A DNA stretch of 64,000 bases from Plumapathes pennacea (lineage: Eukaryota > Cnidaria > Anthozoa > Antipatharia > Myriopathidae): NCBI GenBank assembly GCA_964036295.1, contig OZ038469.1, positions 15,681,591-15,745,590 of the forward strand, written 5' to 3'. The translations under genes were made by a program, and so were the position numbers. Below are positions 1 through 11,700 of the stretch, piece by piece (within the stretch, counting starts at the first letter, position 1; the number at the start of each line of letters is the position of its first letter). A model generated the notes under the pieces. The model was not told where the DNA came from. It saw nothing but the letters and a program-made list of their open reading frames with translations, and ran no database searches.

Positions 1-293
1 GTATTATAACACGGTGCAACATGCACTAGGCGACAACTTGCGAGAAAAAGTTGCCCTCATTACTTCACGTTTACCGGTGGTCCAAATAAACCTAAAACGG
101 CTTGACATTTCAAAATGCGTCGTGCGCAGACGTTCCAATAAAATGAGTAGGTACCCGTAGCTCTATTTATGAAAAATGTTGCGGGAAATACGTTGGTTGG
201 CGAATCCTTGGCGTATAATAAACAGCTGAGATAAGGAGAATTGGTTTTCAAGCTGCTTTATACTAAGCTCTTTTATTTCTATTCCTGTTGCAG

Positions 294-454
294 GGTTCAC
301 TCACGTCATTCCTTACTTTTACCCTATCTACCTGACCTGCCTGTTGATTCACCGAGAACTCAGAGATGAAGCTCACAACAAGCGCAAGTATGGCTGCCGC
401 TGGGACGAGTACTGCAGGCGCGTGCCGTACAGGATCATCCCCAACGTGTTCTGA
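294..454 (+). CDS. Last coding exon of a sterol C14-reductase / lamin B receptor family protein (5' part outside window)
   Basis: The exon follows a good acceptor (tgttgcag, ending at 293) and ends at TGA 452-454. It encodes about 53 residues. The pattern is [15 protein letters not shown], then [10 protein letters not shown], then [10 protein letters not shown], and it ends [10 protein letters not shown]. This matches the conserved C-terminus of the ERG24/ERG4 family: delta14-sterol reductase TM7SF2, lamin B receptor and DHCR7. Those are multi-pass ER or inner nuclear membrane enzymes that use NADPH to reduce sterol double bonds. The HRE-RDE and YC-RVPYRI spellings look closer to TM7SF2/LBR than to DHCR7, from family knowledge rather than a search. 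Only the last exon is present, so the presence of a Tudor domain (typical of LBR) cannot be judged. The gene converges on channel A. Confidence 0.82.
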
Positions 455-1973
455 GCGCCTCAGTTTTTACTGTCTGATCTACAGACTTACTTTTTCATAT
501 TTTTTACCTTTGTATATTCATTGTCATTTTGTAAGGTCTGTAATGTTGTGATCATTTAGAGACGTTTGTGTAAAGACTACGTCCATAGTGATTGGTTTTC
601 AATTGAAAACGCATTACTTCGTAGGATTCCGTTATGGCACAAAAAAGTACACGTCGTGGTATTTTTAGCTTCGTGCACACTTTTGATAGTAAGTACTTTT
701 CTTTCTATATAGTAATTCAGACTATATTTCTAAATCGTTTTAACGTTTATGTTGATTTTACAATGTATTCTGTGATATTTATATGCAGTGCAAAAGCACA
801 TTCGTGATTTACTTTCACAAGAGAGCTGACAAGTAGGAAGAGTACAGTAGGAAGACACGAGATGCCAAACGGGTTCTTGCTCCCAAGACTCGCATAAAAA
901 TAACCCGTCAATCCGGTTTGAGTTTATTTTTTACCCGTTTTAATGGGCGTTCAAGCGGACAGTGTACCTTAAAACTTGGTCTTGAGTACTGACCAATCAC
1001 AGCTGTGCAAACTTCGACAAACCAATCAGGTTACAGGCTCAAAACGGAATCCCTTTCCGCGCATCTTCCTGAGGGTTTCACTTGAACGTTTTTAACCTTT
1101 GTAAATATTCAGCACAATTTATTGCTACCTCGAAAAAGGTTGCGGTTTTTACTGTCCAGCAGTTGCAGCAATTGCTCTAAGCAACGCATTCGTTCGTACT
1201 TATATCTACTGTAAACAACGCAACATTTCAAGGTATATAATGTGATGTTGTATGATGCTCACGTTATACTCAGTGTTTGATTTAGTTTAACCAGTGCAAA
1301 TAAATCTTTTATCCTTTGAAACGAGTCTCTTATTGTCAGTGATACGCCCTGACGTCAGGACAATATTCCCATCACCTCCCCTGTTAGTCCACATCTGGCT
1401 TTTTATCTTCGGGTCCTGAACCTCGCTTGGCGCACAAACTTCAAAGTTTTGATCAAAGACAGAAGAAGAAGTGTTGGTATATATTTATTTTCTTGTCCAG
1501 GAACGAACTGTGTAACACGTTCAGTATAAAATTCATCACCTTTTTCTTGGTTAATAAAATAAGATAAAAAATGGTAAAAAGCATTAGACAGCAATAACAA
1601 AAGTACAGCATGCATTGGAAGTTACTCGTCAGAAAAATATAGTTCTTTCATGGCGCATAGTGCCTATAATTTCTTGTAACAAAAAAAAAATACGATAAAT
1701 ACTTCTGCAGAACAACACTATATTTGCACGATAAATGGACAAAGCAAGCGTAGTGCTAAGCAGATGGCATATTGTCAAATTTGGTCATTCCAGACATCGT
1801 TGGTATTTTTTCTTTAAAACCTCTCACCAAGCAAAATGCTAATAAAAGCAGTTGTCTCAACGCCCTTTTGCGTTCCAAATCTGCGGAGCTTTCCCAGGAT
1901 CGTGACGATTTTGCCCCGTGTCCGCACGTAACGACAGCTGAGTTAAATTGTTACATTTCCATTGGCTAACAGA
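455..1973. other. Convergent 3' regions between the sterol reductase-like gene and channel A
   Basis: No coding feature is seen in this 1.5 kb. It should hold the 3' UTRs of two convergent genes. A plus-strand AATAAA lies at 1299-1304, about 845 bases past the reductase stop. A minus-strand AATAAA (plus TTTATT at 1484-1489) lies about 485 bases past the channel A stop. If both are used, the two transcripts could overlap tail to tail. Short open frames here have no recognisable content. Confidence 0.5.
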
Positions 1974-3834
1974 TCACGTGGTTGCTGACGTATCTGCATC
2001 CACCACCGTGGTGACAGATTCAGGCCGACTGAACAGTCTCTGAGTCGTGGTTAACGGCTCTCTCTTGCTCAATCTCCTTCCCAGGACTCCCTTGTAACCC
2101 GCCTCCAGTTTAAGCGCGATTTGTTCGAAGGCCTCGGGAGACTCGCCTTGCTCCTCGAGTATGCTCCGCACCAGTGCCTTGAGCAAGTCAAAGCAATGCA
2201 CCATTTCGCCTTTGCTGACTGGTATGTTTAGCTGATGAAGCCTGGCCTCGTTCGGCTTCGGTATCTTGAAGGGCTTCTCGAGATCGGCGACGAAGTCACA
2301 CATCATGTGCAGCGGCATAAAGTGCTTTCCCTGTGGCACGTATGACGACCAGTGCTCGTAAAACCGGTCAAAGTTTTCTAGGCTAATCCCGAAATCCTCA
2401 ACGTTCTGCGCACGATTGACGTTTTCTAGGATCACAGCAATGTACATGTTGATAATTATGAGAAAAACAGTCACGATGAAGCTGACCAGGTAAAAAATGG
2501 CTCCCACAGGCAACCCGCAGTTTCCGTTGGGCAAATCTTTGCTACTCGGGTCGCAATCTGGCGGCTGAATTGTCAAGTCCGTCATGACGTCATTCCAGCC
2601 CGACCCGGTAGCCAACCGGAAAAGAAGCATCAACGAACTTCCAAACGTCTCAAAGTTTATGATGTCACCCAGGCTTCCTTCCTTCTTGACGTGGCTGAAC
2701 AGAGACATGCCGATGATGGAGTATATAAACAAGACTAGGAATAGCAGCGTGCCGATGTTGAAAAGTGCTGGTAATGATATCATGAGCGCCAGCAAGAGTT
2801 GACGGACACCTTTGGCGAACTCCACCAGTCTCATCAGTCGGGCGATTCGGAAAATACGCATGACGCGAAGAAGACTGGGATTGATGATGTTATTTCCGTC
2901 ATTTATCTGATCCAGGACGACGTCTGAAATAAAAAGAAAAAGAAGAGAAACAAAATCAAAATAATTACTTTAGGAGAGTGTTAGGCATGTAGGAACGTTT
3001 CTCATCGCACACGTATGGTACAGAATCTGGAAAACAGCAAGCTCAAAGATCTTGAATGACTTACCCATGACAGAAAATATGACTATAATGAAGTCGAAGA
3101 TGTTCCAGGCTTGTTTGAAATAATACAGTCTCAGCGCCACGAGCTTCAATATCGCTTCCACTATAAATATTCCCGTGAAAATATAGTTGGCCAGACGTGT
3201 TAGCCATGAATCAACAGGGTTTTAATCAAGGAGAAATAATGCGTGTGATTAAAGCCTATTTATCAGTGAATAAAGTAACCCACTTGCATTGTCGGTGTTC
3301 ATCTTTCAGTGATTTGTGTCGCTGTCACTGCGTATTTCAGTTTTTGGACAATGCCAGTAACCTGAAACTGATACACCTTGCTGTCTACATATTTATATGC
3401 CCATAAAAGGATATGTAAAACATGTGTAACTTGTTCTGATTGGTCGTAGTGCTGAATCATCATCGTCACCATGCTGCACATAATCACCGTCAGTATCACA
3501 ATCTCGAATTTGTCCCCGGTAACCACATCGAATAAGACTCGCCGCACTCGGTCCTAAGGCAAAACATAAAATGGGAATATTGCAGCAAATAAATAACGAA
3601 CGGAACTAACAAAGTCAAAGGAAGAGTTATAATAATCTCAGAACGCTTTTTCTGCCTGGCATTGACTGACTTTCATGTGTTGGTATATATTTCTTGTACT
3701 GGCGCTAATGGTTAACTGACCTCTGGTCGAATTTGTCTGGCTGGTGGCTTCTTGCGGGCAGCCTCTTTTAACATGGTCACCCACTTGCGCTGAGTATCGG
3801 TTAATAGCATTCCCATACTGTTTATTTCTTCGTA
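1974..3834 (-). CDS. Channel A: III-IV linker, domain IV and C-tail, exons 20-23
   Basis: Exons: 3834-3721, 3553-3415, 3196-3065, 2923-1974. Exon 20 is the inactivation-gate region ([18 protein letters not shown]) and its basic tail. Exon 21 is IVS1. It is joined to exon 22 (IVS2-S3) by an AT-AC intron. Exon 23 has the S4 sensor ([21 protein letters not shown]), S5, the P-loop with Ser at codon 2601-2603 (ATGSGWND), S6 and the cytoplasmic tail ([37 protein letters not shown]). The tail ends [20 protein letters not shown]. No clear IQ calmodulin-binding motif was seen. Confidence 0.9.
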
Positions 3835-6800
3835 CTACAAAAGAATAATGAGAGGGGGGAGACGCAGTGTTGGCGTTTCTCCATCGCACGTCGTTAATTA
3901 GTATATGAGCTGAAAAGATCACTCACTAACCTTTTTCTTGAGCGCATTAAAGTTCTCAATAATGACTCCGACAAACAAGTTGAGGACAAAGAAGGAGCCA
4001 ACGATGATGAAGACGACAAAATATATGTTGGCGGCCACATTGGCTTCTCTTCTTGGTTGACTGTCAATCTGCCGGAAGAAATATTATAGGAAAATTAGAT
4101 TGGCAAACAAGCGAAAAAGGTGAGTTTGCCGTCATTTTTACTTCCCGATTGAAACATTGATTGAAACAATGAAACATTTTACAACCTAGTGACAATGATT
4201 TCTCTGCATTCTATGCATGTCAACTCTCAACGTGATGTTTGAGCCAAACCATTGAATTGTTGCAGAGAAATCATTGTTACTAGATTGTAAATGTTTACAC
4301 AGATGAATTCAACGTACCCCCGTGGCTTCGGTAGCGTCTTGCATGACTTCCATCCATCCCTCAAACGTAGCCTGAAAAAGTGGTTAAGGTTTATTAACAT
4401 ACTTCTCAAACTACACGATGAGCGTAGCAGAGATGTTAAATGCAACTCCTAAAACAGTTGCAAAGACAGCCCTAAAGAAAGACTCAGGAAAACTACCATT
4501 AAGACCTTGGTATTTTTTCAAGGCTATGAACTTCATTAAAGAGCTAAGGCCCCGCGTCCACACTACGCCGGATAAATTTGAAAACGCAACTTTATTCTTA
4601 CGGTTAGGCCTACCGTCCACACTAATTCGGATAAATTGTCCACGAAACCGGAACTTTTCGAAAACTCTGACTCACGTGGTCACGTCAAGTGGTTTCAAAG
4701 ATTGTCAGGGACGTTTGTAGAGCAATAACAATACATTTGGGCCCGGAAACATTTTATCCGTTTTCCAGTGTGGACGGAAAACATTTCTTGCGTTTTCAGA
4801 GTGAAAGTTGCGTTTTCAAATTTATCCGGCGTAGTGTGGACGGGGCCTAAGATAGTTCCACACTTCAATACGTTATACCAGACATGTTGGTTACCTACCA
4901 CTTGAAATAGTGCCAGGAACCCGTTGAGAACATTGTCGAAGTTCACTTTAGCGTTTATCCAGCGATACTCGTTAGGGTTTTCTAAACACTCGGCCTTGTT
5001 TGCTACAATATCCGCCGATACACGTTCACCGTTTGCATTCACGCATCTATAAAAATGTCCAGCGAAAAAATGCACGCCTAGGATGCTGAACATGAGCCAG
5101 AACAACATCGAGACAAGAACCACGTTACCGATCCCAGGAATGGCGGCAAATAAAGCGTTGACCACAACCTGGAAGAAGAAAGGGAAAAAAAAGTAAGAAA
5201 GTGAAGCTAGAACGGGCACGTGGTCAGCAGCAGGAGGGAGGGAGGGAGGGAGGGAGGGTGGGGAGGGGTGGCGCTTCCTCACCTTCATCCCTTCCATTCG
5301 AGAGACCGCCCTCAAAGGCCTGAGTGCTCTCAGAGTACGGATTGAGCGAAACACAGCCAGGTTGTTATTCTCGAAGGCACAAGCAACCGATATCTGTGCA
5401 AAACAAAGAAGACAGAATTTGAACCAGGGTTGTGCCTAAATCGTACCAACGGGAAGGACAGCCGCGCAAGACTGAAAACGAGTTTAGACCCGATCGCCTC
5501 ACGACCGAGAATCGGACGATGTCAATATTACTTCAAACTAATTTGTTCACGTGAGACAACCGCGAAGAGCCTGGGAACTAAAAGAAACATGGCGGCGGAG
5601 CGCGAAGAACGGGATGTGTATACAGTCAGGCAAAAAAACAGGACAGAACGGACCTTCGGTTTGGTAAGTAAGTGCCAGCTTTCTTCTTATATTATGTTTT
5701 AAGTAAGTTGACGTTATTGAGCCGAAGTACAAGCAATTCGTGCATGATAACCGATCTGTTCAACATCTGCGTCCGCACGCTCGTGGATGGTTTTATGTTT
5801 TTATCATGAGCAATAGAGCAACCATAGATTATGTATCTGACAATATGAGCGAGAGAAAATTGTCAAATATCGTGTTGATAGTTCGAGGTGTATCGGGGGT
5901 CAATGCCGGATAAGGTATTTTGCGGTGTGCTAATGCCTGTACGGTGTGATGAAATCTACGATATCAAAAATGTGTTGTTACAGTAGCAAATCAATCGAAC
6001 CGGTTATTGGAGGTCAGGGATCGTTTTTGCGATTGAAGTAATTAATTATCTGACTCCTGTCGACATGCAGATATGGGATAGCTTAATTTGGCTATTCGAT
6101 GTTGTTTATTGGGACTAACTTGGAATTTATCACTGATTTCTAGCAGACCCATCTTCTTTGTGCGCAGTATTTTAATCAAGACTTGAACTTGCATATTCTG
6201 TAGCTTGAAATTGCTAGAGGATAACTGACTCGTTTTTTTTGCTTTGAGTGATTAAATTTATTTGTATAAAGGGTGACTTTGCTTAAACATGTCCCTTTTT
6301 TGTAGCTGGGGTAAAATGTGGCTTAAATCAAACCCTGTATAATGTATGAATGGTTGAAAGGCCAGGCATTGTCCAGTGCTTCGCCAAAGACAAAGATACT
6401 AAAAGAATCAAACTTACTGAGACTATAAATGCATCCAGACAATTCCAAAAGGAAGAGAAGTACTTGACAGCTCCAAGACCAATCATCTTTAAGATGAACT
6501 CCATTGAAAAAATTCCAGCAAATACATAGTTCAGTATGTTTAGCGTAAGCTGTAGCTTGGGCCTGTTTGGCAGATTTACGTCCTCAAAAATCTGCAAGAG
6601 AAGTGAAAAGAAAATGTAAACTTTTCAGAACACAAAAATCCAAACAGATCAACAAACAGTTTGCCCCTGAGAACCAGCATGAAATTTTCCCTGATGGCCA
6701 GAATAGACTCCTAGTAATGTATCCCTGATAGCCAAGATCTCCTTAGTAATTTCCCCCTGAGAGCTAGAACATACATTCCTAGTGTCCCTGATGGCCAGAA

Positions 6801-8735
6801 GTAATATGCCGCAGCCTAATTGTTAGGGCCATCTGCATTAGAAGCCCTTGATGGTTTGTCCTCAATGGCCAAGTTGACTTCTCTCTCTCTCTCTCAGTTA
6901 TTTGTTCCAGATGGTCAAGATTGCCCTTGATTGCTGAAATGAATTTTCCCAGTAATTTGCCTCTGGCCTCCAAAGTGGCCTTCCCTAGTAAATTTTCTCA
7001 TGGGCTGGCAAGGAAATTGAACTAACCAGAATAAAGCTGCTGATGAAAATGATGACTAAGATGAACCAGTCAAAGTATTTATGTTCCACGAAGCACCGGA
7101 CGTGGCAGCGAAACTTGAGCCACGCAAAACTCCCATGCGAGGAAGGAGCGCACCCCAAGCCCAGTGTACAGCACTTGGGAAAACAATCATCAATCTCGAT
7201 CACTCGTCTCTCCAATTTATGTACTCCGTTGGAATGTGTCGCACCTTCTTCAGGACTGGGCTTCTGTTCGTCGCAATCTGAAAGTATTTTCAAAAGGACG
7301 TGTCACATTTTTCTTTCTTATACTGCGTTTGATTGGATCTATTCTTATGCTGCTATTGATTGGATCTAATAATGACCAAAATGAATAATAATGACCAAAG
7401 TGTTGCTTGTTCCGGGGAAATTTTGATCGAAATTGTTTTGAAAACATTAAGGTTCTCGTGAGGTCTTGTCCAATCCGGTAAACTGTTCCCGTATGACTTT
7501 TTTCCACATTATGTTGTTTTGATTGAATTATTCCGTGACAATGAAATATTTCTGTTGTTTTTTAAATTCTGCTGAACACGAATAGTAAATAGAGTAAGAG
7601 TTTGGCAAAGTTGTAGAAAGATATTTTGATGTGTGGCATGCCTTTCTGTATTTTTAGAATAAGAAATATAAGTGGAATGCTAAAACCTTTACCAGTTTGA
7701 ACATCCGGGACCTTGTTTGCCATATCTTGCAGAGGAATTACACCAGGAACATTTTCTTCACAGTTGCTCTCCAGCACTCGCAGCTCATAGAATCTGAAGT
7801 GTTCTCTGTAGGTCGACACGAACAGTCTTGTTTTTCTCGTGCTGAAAATCTTTTCGAATATGTTCTTCACCGGAAGCTCCTTTTTCGGCTTCACTTCCGG
7901 CGTCTCCGGTACATTCCCAGGTGGGTTACCCGTGTCAAAGGCGTTTACCAGTAAAGCAACAAACAGGTTTAAAACCTGTTGAGTATAACGGAAATAAATA
8001 AGTGACCGTAAACGGCAATCAGTCGGATTGCGCGGACGCGAGAAAATTCCAGGAAACCAACCATTTTTCCAGGAAACCGACCATTTTATGCTGTGCAGTT
8101 ATTAGTGAAACTTGTCTCACACGAAAAAAAATGCTGCACCGAACGTGTAACAGGGCCTTAAACAACTGATAAATTACACTTGGAGTCACTATTTTAAAGG
8201 ACTTACAATAAAATTTCCGATGATTAAAGCTGACAAGAAGAAGAAAACGGCCCCCGCGGGGTTGACAGCGCGCATGCATTCCCATAGGGGCTCGATCCAC
8301 TCTCCACAAAGAATCCTGAAAATGAGCATCGTAGAGTTCCAGAAGTTGTTGAAATTCCATATTGGGATCTCATCTCCGAATTTTTCTTCGGTGTAGATGT
8401 CTGCAAAAACTTTGTTACCCATCACAGCAAAGATGTAGATAATGATGCAGAGGATGAGAGTGATGTTACTGACTGGTCCGACGCATTTGGTGATGGCATT
8501 TAGCAGCCGAGCCATCGTCTTCCAGGACTTTGCCAGGCTCAGGACTCGAAGCTGTGGGGAAAATTTGTAGTCGACATTAATCTGTTTCATCGCCTTCATT
8601 TTTGTCGACCCCTTTATCGTCGTCGTCACTATGATTATTACGTCATTGTCATCATCGTCGTCATCATCAACGTCGTCGTCGTTGTCGTCATCATCGTCGT
8701 CTTCGTCGTCGTCATCGTCATCCTCATAACCATCT

Positions 8736-8781
<46 letters not shown>

Positions 8782-11700
8782 TAACTATGACGATAATGGC
8801 ATGATATACTTAATAAATATCTTAAACGGTAACGGCAATAATTGGTGCATACAAAGACCTCACCAGTCGCAAAATTCGAAAAATGCTCATTCCTGCGGCA
8901 GACTTGTAGAAGTATCCCATGAAACCAGCTGTGATGACTGCACCGTCAAACATGTTCCATTTACTGTGCAAATATGCTGTGGGTCCCAAAGCGATCAGTC
9001 TTAGAACTATTTCCACCAGGAAGGCTACGGTGAAGGCCTGTTTTGAAAGTACAACATTACCAACAAGCTATTGCAAGAAAAAATCTGTCGTATTAGAGTA
9101 GTCAGTACTCTAGCGTTTGTGCTGCATTGTACTTCGTTGTTCTTTGCTGTGCTGTGCCGTGTTGTATTGTGTACCGTAGTGTGTGTATTCTGCAATTTAT
9201 AGCAATGTTGTATACTTCAGTAGTGTGGCATACAATGTTGTGTGGTATTGTGTGGTGTTGTGATAAGTTCCGTTGTGGTGTGTTGTGTTGCAGTGTGTTG
9301 TGCTACACTGTGGTGTGTACTTTAATGCAGTGTGGTGCAGTTCTGTACAGTGCAATTTTTAAAAAATATTGTGTACAGTATTGTAATATACTGTTTCGTA
9401 GTTTACTGTACTCTCACCAGATTTATACTGTCCAAAACCTCTTCAAAGTATGGGTCTATTCCGTGGTGATAGAGCGCAAGGACCACTGTATTCATCAAGA
9501 TCAGTACAATAACGATCACATTAAAGGCCCGATGATTTGTTATGACTTGAATTTTTTGCCGAAGTTTTATGACGCGTAGTCCACACGGGGAGGCTATACT
9601 TGTGTCCTCCTGTTCTGCTATCGGAACTCGGCAGACAGGGCTTTCCTCTTTGTCCGATTCATCCGTTTCATCTGTGGGTTTTGCAGCGAGAGAGCGCAAA
9701 TGGCGTATCGTACTTTCATCTGCAGGGTAGGATGGCGATACTCTCTTCGCTGTTTCCCTAGTTTCGGTCTGAGATCGAAAGGTCGTGTGACCACAACAGG
9801 AAAAACAACAAGAAAATGTCAACAACGTACAGATTATTGTTTGGCTTGAATTACGATATCATTATTAAATTCTTACCTCGTTCATCACAGAATACATTTC
9901 CTGCTCATATGAGAGATACACTACGGCCAGAACAAGGTTGAGAAGATAAAACGAACAGAAGAAAATTCCAACCACAAAGTAGAAAAGGTACCAGATGCCG
10001 CTCGCTTGTATCACCTGAGGAAATCAAGCTACACGTGAATTTCTAGGAATTCTAAGAAATGCATGATTCTGAATAGTGCTTTTGAACGAACAGAGACATA
10101 TTCCAGCTGCAAAGTAAAGTATGAAATAGATACTACACGCTCGAATATTTTATGAGAATATTCTGAGATCTGAGATAGTTTGGAGGGAGGTAGGATACAG
10201 TACTGTGTCTGTTTGACTAACAGGTCAGATGCTCCCTTGTTACCTTGTCATATAAATTTTCCCAATAGTCCATGGTGAGAATTTGAAGAGCCATCATCAT
10301 AGACCAACCAATGTGATCAAAATGAGTAAAGCCATGGTTAGGGTTGGGACCAGCGTCAGCTAAGCAAGAGTAATTAGCTGGACAAGACCTGCAGAACAAA
10401 CAAACAAACAAATAAATAAATAAATAAATGAATGAATAAGTATATAAATAAATAAATGAGCGAGTACTGTTTTAATTTGAATTATCCACACTAGGGAATT
10501 GCAATTGATATATTTCTATCAGTTATTTCACTCATGTTTGTGTGAACGAGTAATGCATACTAGTCGTGCGTTCAATAATCAAAGCTTTATTCAGCGGTTT
10601 GGTGTATAATTATACTAAAAAAAAATCAAATGCACTGCTAATACCAAGATGATCGCATTGATGTTGCTTTGTACATTGTGCCGATAAAAATAGCTAGAGT
10701 TTTACTTTATTGGGTACTTTGAGGGCTTCGTGTGTTTACTGAACAATTTCGTTTTTTCAATAATACTTCTTTTAATGTAGGTTCAGATATGCCTTATCCC
10801 TTACCCAGCAGTTGACGCGTTCCCACAAATGGCTGGGTATCCCTCGCGATAATACCAGAAACCTGGAAGATCACTTTTAATTAAAGCACATTCAACTTTC
10901 ACGCCAAAATCTCATGAGCGTGTGAGGCCACTAGGAACGAGCGTATATAGTTTCACCCCAACCCTTTAGCTCCTGAGTGATCAACTTTAATTTTCTCCTT
11001 CAGTCCCTCAACAGAGATGTATGATGCAGTATGGAGAATGTATCGCTTAATAGTTTTTTTCAGATAAAAGCTGCTTGGACTAACTATTCAGTCTCACTGC
11101 ATCTCTTTTACATTTCCGTCTGGATAGTTGACAGAATTTGCATTCTGAGCTCGGGAGGGAAAGGGTTAAAGAACCCCAGAAAAGCCTTTTCATAGCAAAC
11201 ATAAGTTCTAGGGAGTATCCATGAGAATTTTTCGCGTATTAAAGGACTGAGATACGCTCAGTTTGTCTGTCTCTTACAAGGATTTCTCTGTTAAACACAG
11301 TTGACTTACTTTCGTTTCTGATGTATTCTTGATAGCTGATGTTGCTGCCCTCTGGCCTGATGAGGACGCATTTGTGTCTCAACTCGCCGGAGAAGAGCTG
11401 CAGCCCAATGAGCGCCATGACGCAGAGAAAGAACAGGAACAACACCAGTACGTCAGTCAGCATTCTTAAAGACCGCAGCAGCGAGTTCACCATCGCCCGC
11501 AGACCTGGCAGAGGAAAAATGGGCCACTCGTTTATTAGGTTTGTACTATGGTGTGATATGGTAAAGCACATATATGAACTTCGGACAGAGAATGACAGAT
11601 AAAGCGACCCTCGCAGAAAGGTTGCAAGGATAGCCCGGCCGAAAGTATATTGTGACCTGTTGATTATATGTGGACATAAAAAGGCTATGGTGTCGCACCT

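Noticed and set aside
9127-9579. Cys-rich 150-residue frame on the plus strand
   Set aside because: It is made of a TGTTG minisatellite running into antisense of channel A exon 10.
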